DNA of 61,725 nucleotides from Clostridiales bacterium (GCA_012729115.1 JAAYDR010000020.1:1-61725); one strand, 5' to 3'; shown: positions 16,822 to 26,277, counted from the stretch's first letter. The notes: generated by a model not told the origin, from the sequence alone. Numbers and translations are program-made.

Positions 16822-18321
16822 TTATTGCTCGCTCAGCAAAGACAGGAGTTCCTGGGGCAGCAGCGACACAGCGGTCATCAGGATATTCCCAGCCTCCTCT
16901 TGCATCTCGGCCAACAGTTTACTCCCTTCCTCCTGGGACAGCGCGCTCAGATCCACCAATTGATTGGCGGAAAGGTCCTCAGGCACATAAGCCGTGGGCG
17001 CTATGCCCAGGTGCAGTTTCAGGATCTCCATGCCCATGGCGCTCAGGGTGATGTCCTGCTCCGACGTAAAATCTTTGCCGCCGGTACCCTGCGTCACGCT
17101 CTGGCTGCCAAGCTCCAGGGTCATGGAACCAAACATCGAGTCACTTTCCTGCCCGTCAGCGGATTTGCTTTCCAGGGCCAGGGCAAAGGCATTGTTCACG
17201 GTTTCCTTGGCTGCATCCGTGACGGTGGTATTCTTGTTGGTGAGGGTGAGCTGCTGTGTTTCAGCATCCTTTTCCTGAATCAGGAACTCGGCGTTCAGGT
17301 CCAGGTTATGCGCATTGGCGGCTTTGTCCCAAGAATCGTTATAGCTTACCTTGACGGACGCTTGGCCACCGGGCGCTGTCAGTTGCGCTTCCAGCCGGTA
17401 GGTCGTTCCATCCTGAGTGAAGCGGGTGTATTTGGATGAAAAATCCACGTCCATCCGCTCAAACAGCTTGCCCATGGTCAAGCTGCATTCCACAGGTGTG
17501 CCTTGGGCATCGGTTAAGATCTCCACTACCACCTCTCCCTGGGCGGGTTTCAGGTCCTTGATTTTTTTGGCAATTTTTTCGGCACTCTCTGCCAGGGAGC
17601 CACCGGATGAGGATGTCTTCTCCATTTTCTCCAGCACCCCTTGCAGCTCCGCATCCTTTTCAAATGCCTCGGCGAGCTTTACCAGCAACTCCTTGAGCTG
17701 GTCGCCGTTTAGCCGGATGGTCTTCATGCTGGTGGCCACGTCCCTACCGGCATCCTGGGGGATATTGTCCGAACTCTCCGCCATGATGCCAGGGTTGCTC
17801 ATGGCCCAGCCCAGCACGATGCCAATATAGGTTCCGGCAGACTTCACCAAGGCGGCCTGGCTCTCTGCGTCCAGATTCATGGGGATCTGCTGCTGAATCT
17901 TGCCCAGTTCCTCCAAAGAAAGCGCCAGGGTCTTTCCGGGCAGCAGGTTGGTGGTCATCTGCAGCTGGGTGGGCAGCAGTTGCACATCCCCTGTCAGGAG
18001 CTGCGTATCCTGAAGTGACAGCGCCATGCCAATTACATTCCCTCCCTTGGGATCTTTGGCCAACCTGGCGGTGATCTTCAGGCTCTCCAGTGTTTTTTGA
18101 ATAGCCTCAAAGGATCCCTCGGGCATCATCAGCAACGGCAGGAGCGTGCGGATTCCTTCTCCCAGCCGGATATCGGCGGTGGTATCCAATTGCAGGCCCT
18201 GTTCCAAAGCCTCGCTCATGTACCGGCTCAGCATGGCTTCCTCCGCCAGGCCCAGCAGAGGCGCAGCCGCCATCATCAGTGCAAATACAACAGCAATCCC
18301 TTTTTTCCAGAAAGTCCTCAT
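16822..18321 (-). CDS. Secreted protein of unknown function
   Basis: 499 aa, not recognised. A clear signal peptide (MRTFWKKGIAVVFALMMAAAPLLGLAEE) is present without a lipobox cysteine. The mature part is rich in Leu, Gln, Ser and Thr, with helical segments (for example EAIQKTLESLKITARLAKD) and later strand-rich regions (VVVEILTDAQGTPVECSLTMGK). The overall pattern recalls lipoprotein-like outer-surface proteins with an alpha/beta clamp, but no named domain is evident. It is the first gene of the secreted-protein unit, with its own promoter. Confidence 0.75.
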   Translation of the reverse strand: MRTFWKKGIAVVFALMMAAAPLLGLAEEAMLSRYMSEALEQGLQLDTTADIRLGEGIRTLLPLLMMPEGSFEAIQKTLESLKITARLAKDPKGGNVIGMALSLQDTQLLTGDVQLLPTQLQMTTNLLPGKTLALSLEELGKIQQQIPMNLDAESQAALVKSAGTYIGIVLGWAMSNPGIMAESSDNIPQDAGRDVATSMKTIRLNGDQLKELLVKLAEAFEKDAELQGVLEKMEKTSSSGGSLAESAEKIAKKIKDLKPAQGEVVVEILTDAQGTPVECSLTMGKLFERMDVDFSSKYTRFTQDGTTYRLEAQLTAPGGQASVKVSYNDSWDKAANAHNLDLNAEFLIQEKDAETQQLTLTNKNTTVTDAAKETVNNAFALALESKSADGQESDSMFGSMTLELGSQSVTQGTGGKDFTSEQDITLSAMGMEILKLHLGIAPTAYVPEDLSANQLVDLSALSQEEGSKLLAEMQEEAGNILMTAVSLLPQELLSLLSEQ

Positions 18322-18494
18322 CTCATGTTCCTCCTTACAACTTGGCTAGTAGTGTATTCAGAAGCCCTGCCCTTGTATGAGAAAAGCCCGCAATCCCTTG
18401 GACTGAAAAGCCTCACAACGCGCTTTGGTTGCATGTCCTCCAACACTGTGCGGGGCAAAGGCAAAAATCAATCAACAAAATCCTGTTATGTTTT

Positions 18495-18523
18495 ATTATA
18501 CCATCAGTCTGTATTGGAGTAAA
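18495..18523 (-). promoter_or_regulatory. Promoter of the secreted-protein unit
   Basis: Minus strand TTTACT (18518-18523), 17-bp spacer and a perfect TATAAT (18495-18500) with an extended -10 TGG. The leader to the start at 18321 is about 165 nt. Confidence 0.6.
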
Positions 18524-18549
18524 CTGTGTTTTACGGAACACTTTACTGT

Positions 18550-19299
18550 TTATCCATCTGTCCGAAGAAATTTGCGGGTCCTTGGGTTGGTTGAGTCAAA
18601 AAGCTGATCAGGGGTCCCTTCCTCCACCACCAGCCCATCCTCCATGAGCACAATCCGATCCGCCACATCCCTGGCAAAAGCCATCTCATGGGTAACCACC
18701 AGCATGGTCATCTTTTCCCGTGCCAGATTCCGCATTACGGCCAGGACCTCCTGGGTAAGCTCCGGGTCCAGCGCGCTGGTGGGCTCGTCAAAGCAAAGGA
18801 TTTCCGGCTCCATGCACAGGGCCCTGGCGATGGCCACCCGTTGAGCCTGACCGCCGGAGAGCTGGCAGGGCACCATGTTCGCCTTGTCACTGAGTCCCAC
18901 CTTGTCAAGCAGCACCCTGGCCATTTCCACAGCCCTTTTTTTGGGCAGCTTCTTCACCGACATGGGCGCATCGATGAGGTTTTGAAGAACCGTCATATGG
19001 GGAAACAGATGATAGCTTTGAAAGACCATGCCCATGCGCAAGGTAATCCGCCTCAGGGTGTCCTCCGGCGCATAGCAAATCTGCCCTTCCTCCATCCGGC
19101 ACATGATGTCGCCGTCCAGAGCGATCTCCCCTGCATCAACCCTTTCCAGACGGTTCAAGCAGCGCAGGAAGGTGCTTTTGCCCGAGCCGGAAGGGCCGAT
19201 CAAGGCTACCACTTCGCCCCTGGCAATGGAGAGGGAAACCCCGCGCAGCACATCCAATCCGTCAAAGCTCTTATGAATGTCGTTTGCGTAAAGCATCAT
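18550..19299 (-). CDS. Polar amino acid ABC transporter ATPase
   Basis: 249-aa ATPase of the GlnQ/HisP class. It has Walker A GPSGSGKST (36-44), the Q loop FQSYHLFPHMTV, the ABC signature QLSGGQAQRVAIARAL, Walker B ILCFDEPTSALDP and the switch histidine in VVTHEM. It powers import through the permease encoded 9 nt upstream. Terminal gene of the three-gene operon. Confidence 0.95.
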   Translation of the reverse strand: MMLYANDIHKSFDGLDVLRGVSLSIARGEVVALIGPSGSGKSTFLRCLNRLERVDAGEIALDGDIMCRMEEGQICYAPEDTLRRITLRMGMVFQSYHLFPHMTVLQNLIDAPMSVKKLPKKRAVEMARVLLDKVGLSDKANMVPCQLSGGQAQRVAIARALCMEPEILCFDEPTSALDPELTQEVLAVMRNLAREKMTMLVVTHEMAFARDVADRIVLMEDGLVVEEGTPDQLFDSTNPRTRKFLRTDG

Positions 19300-19308
19300 T
19301 CTTCCTCC

Positions 19309-19977
19309 TCACTGGTAATAGCTGAACTTGCGCTCAAAGAATTTGCATGCCTGCTCGGCCAAGCCATTGAGAAGGAGGTACAGCACAATTGCCACCACAT
19401 AGGGTTCAATGGAACTGGAACTTGAAACCTGCTTTTTGGCCACGGTCATGAGCTCCACCACCGCCACGGTGGAGGCCAGAGCCGTGTCCTTGATGAGGGT
19501 CATCACCTCATTGGTGACGGGCAACAGCACGCGCTTGACTACCTGAGGCAGGATAATGCGGAAGAACCGCTGGGTCTTGGTGTAACCAAGCACCTGGGAC
19601 GCCTCGTACTGGCCGGGGGGGATGGACTGAATGCCGCCCCTGAAAATCTCCGCAAAATAAGCAGCGTAGTTCACCGTAAATGCCACAATCACCGACCAGA
19701 AGCGGTCCACCCGAAAGGGCAATACCATGGGAAGCAGAAAGTAGATGAACATAATCTGCAGCATCAGGGGAGTGGAGCGCATCAGGTAGATATAGAAAGC
19801 AACAGGCCCCCGCAGCAAGGGTTTTTTGGACATTCGAAGCTGAGCCACCGCCATTCCCAGGGGAATGGAAAACAACAGCGTTAAAAAGAAGATGGAGAGG
19901 GTGGTTTTGGCTCCATCCAGCATCAGTGCCGTCAGGTTCCACAGTTTCTGGGAATCAGTAAAAAACTTGAGGGTCAC
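19309..19977 (-). CDS. Polar amino acid ABC transporter permease
   Basis: 222-aa HisM/GlnP-type membrane permease. The first segment GAKTTLSIFFLTLLFSIPLGMAVA and the EAA-like loop ASQVLGYTKTQRFFRIILPQVVKRVLLPVTNE, which docks the ATPase, identify the family, and about five membrane helices are present. A single permease gene is present, so it probably forms a homodimer. Confidence 0.95.
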   Translation of the reverse strand: MTLKFFTDSQKLWNLTALMLDGAKTTLSIFFLTLLFSIPLGMAVAQLRMSKKPLLRGPVAFYIYLMRSTPLMLQIMFIYFLLPMVLPFRVDRFWSVIVAFTVNYAAYFAEIFRGGIQSIPPGQYEASQVLGYTKTQRFFRIILPQVVKRVLLPVTNEVMTLIKDTALASTVAVVELMTVAKKQVSSSSSIEPYVVAIVLYLLLNGLAEQACKFFERKFSYYQ

Positions 19978-20075
19978 AGGCCCAGGCCCCTTCCTTTGTC
20001 ACAGGAAAAGCCGGAAGCAGGGCCAAAGCCCTGTCTCCGGTCTGTCCCTTGTGATAATCCTTTGTGGTGTTGCGG

Positions 20076-20897
20076 TCATTCAGCAGGGACGATGGTCAGG
20101 TCGCTGCCAAACCATTGGGTAGCGATCTCAGCCAGCTTGCCGTCCTGCTTCATCTCAATGAGAATGCCTTCTATCCGGTCGCGCAAAGCCCCGTCCTCCT
20201 TGCGGAATCCGATACCGAAGTTATCATCCGCCAGGGCAAAGGCAGCTTTGATGTCTGTGACTCCCATGCCTGTGATCTTATAATCACCCACCACCCGGTC
20301 CATGAGCACCGCGTCCACGCCACCGGCCTGGAGATCAAGCAGTGCGGTCAGGTAGTCGTCGAAGCTGAGCAGCTCGCCAAGGGATGCCTTTGTTTGAGCG
20401 TATTCCTCAGAGTTGATGACATCCTCAGCATAGGAAGCCCCCTGCACAGCCACTTTCTTGCCTGCCAAGTCCTCCAGGGTGGCAATCCCGGAATCTGCCT
20501 TGACGTATACCTCAATGGCATTGTTGAGATAAGGGAAGGTCATCGACATGCTTTCCTGGCGCTCAGGGGTGATGGACATACCGTTCCAGATGCAGTCAAT
20601 ATTGCCTGCGGCAAGCTCCAACTCCTTGGCGGACCAGTCGATGGGCTGCTTTAACAACTCCACACCCAGCCGGTTACAGACCTCCTGGGCTACATCGATG
20701 TCAAAGCCTACGATTTCGTTGGCCTCGTTGCGGAAGCCCATGGGGGGGAAACTGTCATCCAGGCCCAGGATCAACTGGCCTTTATCCAGAATGGCCTGGA
20801 GGGAGGCTTCTTCCGCCAGGGCGGGGAGGGCGGTCAATACGGCAAGCATCAAGAGAGACAAAACCAGGGCAATGATCTTCCGGATGGCCTTTTTCAT
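20076..20897 (-). CDS. Amino acid ABC transporter substrate-binding protein
   Basis: 273-aa extracellular solute-binding protein (SBP family 3). A signal peptide ends at ALPALAEEA; there is no lipobox cysteine, so attachment to the membrane is not obvious. The ligand-binding signature GFDIDVAQEVCNRLG and the segments IDCIWNGMSITPER and FPYLNNAIEVYVK are typical of glutamine, cystine or other polar amino acid binders. A small hairpin with 6-bp stem CATGCC/GGCATG (20914-20929) sits right before the AGGAGGT site. Confidence 0.93.
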   Translation of the reverse strand: MKKAIRKIIALVLSLLMLAVLTALPALAEEASLQAILDKGQLILGLDDSFPPMGFRNEANEIVGFDIDVAQEVCNRLGVELLKQPIDWSAKELELAAGNIDCIWNGMSITPERQESMSMTFPYLNNAIEVYVKADSGIATLEDLAGKKVAVQGASYAEDVINSEEYAQTKASLGELLSFDDYLTALLDLQAGGVDAVLMDRVVGDYKITGMGVTDIKAAFALADDNFGIGFRKEDGALRDRIEGILIEMKQDGKLAEIATQWFGSDLTIVPAE

Positions 20898-21010
20898 ATG
20901 AGAAACCTCCTGTCATGCCTTTTGGCATGGTATTTTCCGGCTGCGTTATGGGCTGAATGTCCGATTGCGTTTCGCTGTGCTTTATCACTTTATCTCGCTA
21001 ACGCAATGCT

Positions 21011-21040
21011 ATGATAACACGGTCACGCAAGCTCTGTCAA
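21011..21040 (-). promoter_or_regulatory. Promoter of the amino acid ABC operon
   Basis: Minus strand TTGACA (21035-21040), 18-bp spacer, TATCAT (21011-21016), about 115 nt upstream of the binding-protein start. Confidence 0.55.
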
Positions 21041-21080
21041 GGGGTATTGAGAAATGTTTCGAAATATTTCTGTAGACACA

Positions 21081-21118
21081 AAAACAGCCCGTCAATCCAA
21101 AGGGATAAGGGCTGTTTC
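21081..21118 (-). terminator. Terminator after the GNAT-PMI gene
   Basis: Stem AACAGCCC/GGGCTGTT (21083-21090 and 21109-21116). Read on the minus strand it is followed by TTTTTGTG. It separates the upstream exporter unit from the amino acid transporter promoter. Confidence 0.7.
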
Positions 21119-21258
21119 TGCCACTTGAGCTGTCTGGCTGCCTGCCGCCTGGTAACCTGCCGCAGCTTAACGGCCAGCCTGCTTGCATTACTCCGACAAC
21201 TCCAGGATTACGGTGACTTCGTCGCTTTCACGGTAACGTGCTGCAGGGCCTGCATCCC

Positions 21259-22719
21259 CTACCGCAGGGCTGCTATCAGCCCACGTCCATTTCCCCGCAG
21301 TATCAGCCTGGGGCAGCTTACGGGAATCAGTACGCTCTGCCCTGCCTTCAGGGCCATGTCACTTCCCTCCCAGCACAGATGGAGGGCATCCAACACGGTT
21401 AAAATCCGGAAACTTTCCGGGTGTGGAGGCAATTCCCATTCCCCGTCCACCGCCACACTATCCAAGGTAAATGCGGCAGCAGACAACAGGCGGAAAATGC
21501 CGCTGGGGGCACCTTTCGGCTGAATACGCACCTTTTCCCCCAAAAGGCTGGGATTGATGACATCCAATGCCTGCCTGATATGAAGCTCGCGCTGCTCCCC
21601 CTTGTCGTTGACGCGTCCATAGTCCCAGACCCGGTAGGTTACATCGCTGGACTGCTGGATCTCGTAAAGCACGATGCCGCCCCCGATGGCGTGAACCATG
21701 CCGCTGGGTACATAAAACACATCCCCGGCCTGCACAGAGACCCGGCGCAGCAAGGGATCGATGTCCTCGCCCCGTTCCAAGGCTGATGCCAGGGTCATGC
21801 TGTCCGTACCGGGCTGAAGGCCGTAGACCAACTCCGCGCCTTCCCGGGCCTCAAGGATCAGCCAGGCTTCGGTCTTGCCGAGCTTGCCCTCCTGTTCCCT
21901 GGCATATGCATCGTCGGGATGCACCTGAACGCTGAGACTTTCCCTGGCGGAAATGAGCTTGAGCAGCAGAGGGAACTCCCTGTCCCGGCCCACCAACCCC
22001 TTGCCGTAGCGGGTGATCAATGTGCTCAGGCGCACACCCATGTCGTCCCGGCTTTCCAAGCCGGGAATGGTGCTGACCACCAGGGCTTCACCGGTGCGCT
22101 GATCGGGAATGTCCATGCCATAAAGCTTCTTCAGATCGTCTCCACCCCAGGGGGTCATGTCCCCATGGCGAAAGGCCGGATGCATGCGAATGGGCAGAAT
22201 TGGGCTGCCCTCCCAAAGGGGGGACTCAAAGCAGCGATAGGTTTTCGTTGGATCGCCAAAGTGAACCGTACCGGCTTCCCGGGTCATGGAACTGCGAAAG
22301 AGCTTCAATGCCCGATCGTTCTCGCTGGAGGTGTCCAGACGGAGGGAGTCATAGCCCAGCCTTCGGGCCTCCTCCTTCACAAAGACCATAGCCCGCTGGG
22401 CCAAACCAAGGCCAAAGCAATCCGGATCCAAGGCCAGACGGTGAAGGGTGGCGGGGAAAATGCCAAAGTGCCAGGCAAGGGTATGATAAGCCTCCTCCTG
22501 CCGGGGGGAGATCACAAAGGCTCCCACAAGCCGCTCGTCCGCGTCCATCCGGTAGAGGATGCCTTCGGCGATGTCCTCTGCAAGGATGTCCGCATTGGGG
22601 TATATCCCCCACTCCCACTGTCCCAGGCCCCGGCGGCGCATGTCCGCAATCACCTTGCGAAACAATTCGCAAAGAATGGGATGCTCCTCCCTCTCAACAA
22701 CGCGAAAGCGCAGACTCAT
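21259..22719 (-). CDS. GNAT acetyltransferase-phosphomannose isomerase fusion
   Basis: 486 aa with two domains. Residues 1-165 form a GNAT N-acetyltransferase, with the conserved acetyl-CoA region LALDPDCFGLGLAQRAM followed by GYDSLRLDTSSENDRALKLF. Residues 175-486 are a compact type I phosphomannose isomerase, with zinc-site motifs SVQVHPDDAYA, GKTEAWLILEA and GMVHAIGGGIVLYEIQQSSD, and the catalytic-loop WDYGR. The isomerase interconverts mannose 6-phosphate and fructose 6-phosphate. The acetyltransferase substrate is unknown; an amino sugar is possible. The start overlaps the exporter stop by 4 nt (22716-22719). Confidence 0.88.
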   Translation of the reverse strand: MSLRFRVVEREEHPILCELFRKVIADMRRRGLGQWEWGIYPNADILAEDIAEGILYRMDADERLVGAFVISPRQEEAYHTLAWHFGIFPATLHRLALDPDCFGLGLAQRAMVFVKEEARRLGYDSLRLDTSSENDRALKLFRSSMTREAGTVHFGDPTKTYRCFESPLWEGSPILPIRMHPAFRHGDMTPWGGDDLKKLYGMDIPDQRTGEALVVSTIPGLESRDDMGVRLSTLITRYGKGLVGRDREFPLLLKLISARESLSVQVHPDDAYAREQEGKLGKTEAWLILEAREGAELVYGLQPGTDSMTLASALERGEDIDPLLRRVSVQAGDVFYVPSGMVHAIGGGIVLYEIQQSSDVTYRVWDYGRVNDKGEQRELHIRQALDVINPSLLGEKVRIQPKGAPSGIFRLLSAAAFTLDSVAVDGEWELPPHPESFRILTVLDALHLCWEGSDMALKAGQSVLIPVSCPRLILRGNGRGLIAALR

Positions 22720-24485
22720 CGGTCATCCTCCGTATACATGCGGTACAGATGATAGTACTTGCCTTTGCGGGCCATCAACTCCGCATGGGTGCCTTGCTCC
22801 TCCACACCCTTCTCCGTCAACACCCAAATGGTATCGGCATTCCTGATGGTGGTGAGGCGATGGGCGATGGTAAAGGTGGTGCGGCCCACGCTGAGCTCCT
22901 CCAGTGACTTTTGCACGAGGCGCTCGCTTTCGTTGTCCAGGGCGCTGGTAGCCTCGTCCAGGATCAGGATGGGAGGATTTTTCAGAAACACACGGGCGAT
23001 GGAAATTCGCTGCTTCTGCCCGCCGGAAAGTTTCACCCCGCGCTCGCCCACAAAGGTGTTGTACCCCTCCGGGAGTTGAAGAATGAACTCGTGAGCCCCG
23101 GCTCGCTTAGCAGCAAGCATGACCTCAGCCTCGGAGGCGCCTGGACGGCCATAGGCGATGTTGTCGTATACCGTACCGCTGAACATGTATACATCCTGCT
23201 GCACCATACCAATGTTTTCCCTGAGGCTGCGCTGGGTCAGGTGTGCCACGTCCTGGCCGTCAATGAGAATCCTGCCGGATGTGACGTTGTAAAACCGGGG
23301 GATCAGGTTGCACAGGGTGGTCTTTCCTCCGCCGCTGGGGCCCACAAGGGCCACCCTCTCCCCTTTTCTTACATGAAGGTTGAGCCCTGCCAGCACAATT
23401 TTGTTATCGTCGTTATAGTGGAAGCTTACGTTCTCAAAGGTGATCTCACCCCTGACATCCGTAAGCTCCCTGGCGTGGGGGGCATCCTCAATCTCCGGCT
23501 TTACATCCATGATCTCGCAGAAGCGCTCAATGCCCGTCATGCCCTGCTGGAACTGCTCCGTAAACTCCACGATCCGCCGAATGGAGGTGAGCAGCATGTT
23601 CACATACAGCAGAAAAGCGATATAATCCGGCGCGGTGATGGAGCCCCTCATTAAAAACAGGGCACCGGTAACCACTACCACGATGTACATCAGCCCGTCA
23701 AAAATACGCACACTGGTAAAGAACCCGGCCATATAGTGGTAGCTCCTGCTCTTGATGCGCACAAAGAGCTGATTGCTCTCCTGGAACTTGTCCACTTCCA
23801 TGGGCTCGTTGGCAAAGGACTTTACCACCCGAATGCCCAGCAGGCTGTCCTCCACCTGGGCGTTGATTTCCCCGACCTGATGCCGCCGCTCCTGAAACAC
23901 GTCCCGCATGCGCCGGTTGAAAAACCGGGTGGATATCAGCATCAGAGGCAGAATGGCGAAAATGATCAGCGTTAATACGGGGTTGACCCCAAAGAGGATT
24001 ACAAAGGAGGCGGTGATCTTGATCAACGCGATCAAAAATTCCTCAGGGCAGTGATGGGAGAATTCCGTTACCTCAAACAGATCGCTGGTGATCCGAGCCA
24101 TGATCTGGCCCACCTTGGCGTTGCTGTAATAGGAGAAGTCCAGGCGCTGCAGGTGGGTGAACAGGTCGTAGCGCATATCACTTTCCAGCTTGGTGCCCAT
24201 GATATGTCCGGTAGCGTTCATGTAGTAATTGGCCGCCGCATCGATCACTCTCAACAGGAAATACACACCACCCACCCGCAGCACGTACTGCAGGGTAAGC
24301 AGGGCAATGTGATTGGTTGCCAGATCGGTGATGTTGCGTACGATGAGAGGCAAGGCCAGATCGCAGAGCGTGGTCAAAGAAGCGCAGAGCAGGTCCAGGA
24401 TTAAGATACCCCAATATTTCCGGTAATAGGGAAGAAACCGTTTGATCAGAACGGAAGTTTTCATGGAATGGCGCGGTTGTCTCAT
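22716..24485 (-). CDS. ABC exporter, fused membrane and ATPase domains
   Basis: 589-aa half-transporter of the MsbA/LmrA class. The N-terminal six-helix exporter domain (about 10-310) is followed by an ATPase domain with Walker A GPSGGGKTT, signature KLSGGQKQRISIARVF and Walker B ILILDEATSALD. It presumably dimerises to export a lipid, drug or peptide. AAAGGAG 8 nt upstream supports the start at 24485. It overlaps the next gene by ATGA. Confidence 0.92.
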   Translation of the reverse strand: MRQPRHSMKTSVLIKRFLPYYRKYWGILILDLLCASLTTLCDLALPLIVRNITDLATNHIALLTLQYVLRVGGVYFLLRVIDAAANYYMNATGHIMGTKLESDMRYDLFTHLQRLDFSYYSNAKVGQIMARITSDLFEVTEFSHHCPEEFLIALIKITASFVILFGVNPVLTLIIFAILPLMLISTRFFNRRMRDVFQERRHQVGEINAQVEDSLLGIRVVKSFANEPMEVDKFQESNQLFVRIKSRSYHYMAGFFTSVRIFDGLMYIVVVVTGALFLMRGSITAPDYIAFLLYVNMLLTSIRRIVEFTEQFQQGMTGIERFCEIMDVKPEIEDAPHARELTDVRGEITFENVSFHYNDDNKIVLAGLNLHVRKGERVALVGPSGGGKTTLCNLIPRFYNVTSGRILIDGQDVAHLTQRSLRENIGMVQQDVYMFSGTVYDNIAYGRPGASEAEVMLAAKRAGAHEFILQLPEGYNTFVGERGVKLSGGQKQRISIARVFLKNPPILILDEATSALDNESERLVQKSLEELSVGRTTFTIAHRLTTIRNADTIWVLTEKGVEEQGTHAELMARKGKYYHLYRMYTEDDR

Positions 24486-24540
24486 GGGGGATGCTCCTTT
24501 GGTAGGACTCTATAAAATCAAGGCACAGAAAAACTCGGCC

Positions 24541-25344
24541 TCAGGTACCAGGGGCCTTGGGTTGGAGCAAAGTGGTCTGCTTGAGGAGGGCCGCAAGGTC
24601 ATCTCTATGGCTCGTGGGACAGTTGACGGCATAGACCACCCCCTCCTTTTCCCCGAATATGATGGTGTTTTGAGCATTGTCCATGCGCACCGCGTCCACC
24701 CCGGCCAGTGCGTAAATGTTGCTCAGGCTCAACCGGGCCTGGGAGGCACCCTCCAGCAGAGCCACAGCCTGTGCAGGCCGAATGCTTTCCACCAGCAATG
24801 TCTGCCCGTCGTCAAAGGTATAATGGAGGGTGGTCCGGCGGGCATAAGCTCCCTGAAAGGCCGTGTCGTACAGGGAGCATTTCTGGAGGTTCAACCCGCC
24901 GTACAAGGCCAGAATCGGCTTGCCAAAACTGGCTGCCAGGGCAGAGAGATCCGCTTCGCCAGGGGCTTCCATCGCCGCCATGGGTACGCGGATGGGGTCC
25001 GCTGGCACTGAAACGGATTCCACAGCCATGCTGTCCGGCTCTCCAAGCAGCAAAAAGATGTAGACCAAAGCAAGGGCCAGGGTCCCCAAAAGGCCGATCA
25101 TGACCCGGCGGAGAATCACAACCCAGCGCTTGGGCCCGGGCTTGACCGCTTCCTCATTGGTAAGGGCCTCCTGGGGAGGCAGCACATCTCTCGGCTTTTC
25201 CGTCTGCTTGGGAACGCGGCTCTGGTTCACCACATCCCTTGGCATCCCCTGCGGGGCGCTGCGGGGCTGGGGATGGGCGGAGCCGTTCCCCTGTTCGCGT
25301 CTTGGACTTGGACCTCTTCCCAGCAATGCTTCACCCTCCGGCAT
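24541..25344 (-). CDS. Membrane-anchored protein of unknown function
   Basis: 267 aa, not recognised. The N-terminal 75 residues are polar, Pro/Arg/Gln-rich and likely disordered. One membrane helix follows at about 78-100 (VVILRRVMIGLLGTLALALVYIFLLL), then an extracellular alpha/beta domain with LYGGLNLQKCSLYDTAF and LHYTFDDGQTLLVESIRPAQAV. The start is uncertain: the ATG at 25344 follows an in-frame TAG and has no good ribosome binding site. It sits between the zinc-ribbon gene and the exporter. Confidence 0.65.
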   Translation of the reverse strand: MPEGEALLGRGPSPRREQGNGSAHPQPRSAPQGMPRDVVNQSRVPKQTEKPRDVLPPQEALTNEEAVKPGPKRWVVILRRVMIGLLGTLALALVYIFLLLGEPDSMAVESVSVPADPIRVPMAAMEAPGEADLSALAASFGKPILALYGGLNLQKCSLYDTAFQGAYARRTTLHYTFDDGQTLLVESIRPAQAVALLEGASQARLSLSNIYALAGVDAVRMDNAQNTIIFGEKEGVVYAVNCPTSHRDDLAALLKQTTLLQPKAPGT

Positions 25345-25385
25345 CTAAGTCAGAATCAAAATCTTCATAAGGGCGCAGTGCCCGA

Positions 25386-26123
25386 TCAATACTCCCGGTC
25401 CTTGATGGGACGTGCAATTCCGGCCCTTCCCAGAGCCTCGTCCAGCCACTTGGTGTCTCCTGCCATATCCTTCGCAAAGGCCTCATAAAGGCTCTGGGAA
25501 AGGAGCTCCCGCTGGGACTCGGTGAGTTCCTTGTCCTGACGGATGTTGGAGAGCATATAACCCACCGGGTCCGCCAGGAGCTTGGGAGCACGGCTGTCCA
25601 TGCCCAGGCCGAAGAAACGCCGCATGTACACGGAGTCGCCACGAAGGAACAGACGAATAAACTCCAGGCCCAGTTGGGTGAGGTATGCCCGCAAAAAGGC
25701 GTCGGGATTGGGGCTCAACTCCATACACCGGGCGAGCTGGGGGTGGGTAAACAGCTCTTCCCGCATTTGGGATATCTTCTCCTGTGTAAACTCCTGCGGC
25801 TTTAAGTACATCATCCACAGATGGGATTTGATGACGGAAAAATCCAGTTTTTTGGGGTTGCGCTCAGGGAGCCTGCCTAAAAAAAGCAGCTCCCTGGCAA
25901 TGGCGAGGCTGTCCGGATACTGTTCCTCGGCTTTTTTCAGTAGCTCCCATTTCTTCCTGGGGTCTTGAAGCGCCTCCGCCTTCCGGACATATTCCAAAGC
26001 CTCCGGAGGCTCTTCCTCCCTTTTTTCCACCGGATGTACAGCATTTCCGCAATAGGGGCAAAAGGCCGCTCCGGCCTTGGCTTCCAACTCTCTCCCGCAA
26101 TGGGAGCAATGGAGCTCCGCCAT
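25386..26123 (-). CDS. Zinc-ribbon protein of unknown function
   Basis: 245 aa. The N-terminus MAELHCSHCGRELEAKAGAAFCPYCGNAV is a zinc ribbon with two CxxC knuckles. The remaining 210 residues are helical and charged and I do not recognise them. ATG at 26123 is preceded by AGGAGGAA; the frame continues to 26234 without a better start. First gene of the minus-strand unit ending in the GNAT-PMI fusion. Confidence 0.75.
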   Translation of the reverse strand: MAELHCSHCGRELEAKAGAAFCPYCGNAVHPVEKREEEPPEALEYVRKAEALQDPRKKWELLKKAEEQYPDSLAIARELLFLGRLPERNPKKLDFSVIKSHLWMMYLKPQEFTQEKISQMREELFTHPQLARCMELSPNPDAFLRAYLTQLGLEFIRLFLRGDSVYMRRFFGLGMDSRAPKLLADPVGYMLSNIRQDKELTESQRELLSQSLYEAFAKDMAGDTKWLDEALGRAGIARPIKDREY

Positions 26124-26179
26124 GTTTCTTCCTCCTGATCCCTGAGGCCAGGCAAAACGGCCTGCCCCCTTTATCCTTG

Positions 26180-26277
26180 CGTCATTGTACCATAAACCGC
26201 CGCAAAATGCCACCTGGAGGCCCAATGCCGGCAATGTTTTTCATCCATGAACCACAGCGTGGAATCCATGGTATAAT
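26180..26277. promoter_or_regulatory. Divergent extended -10 promoters, zinc-ribbon gene and recD2
   Basis: On the plus strand TATAAT (26272-26277) has an extended -10 ATGG before it and serves recD2. On the minus strand TACAAT has the same ATGG context and points to the zinc-ribbon gene. Neither has a convincing -35 box. Confidence 0.45.
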
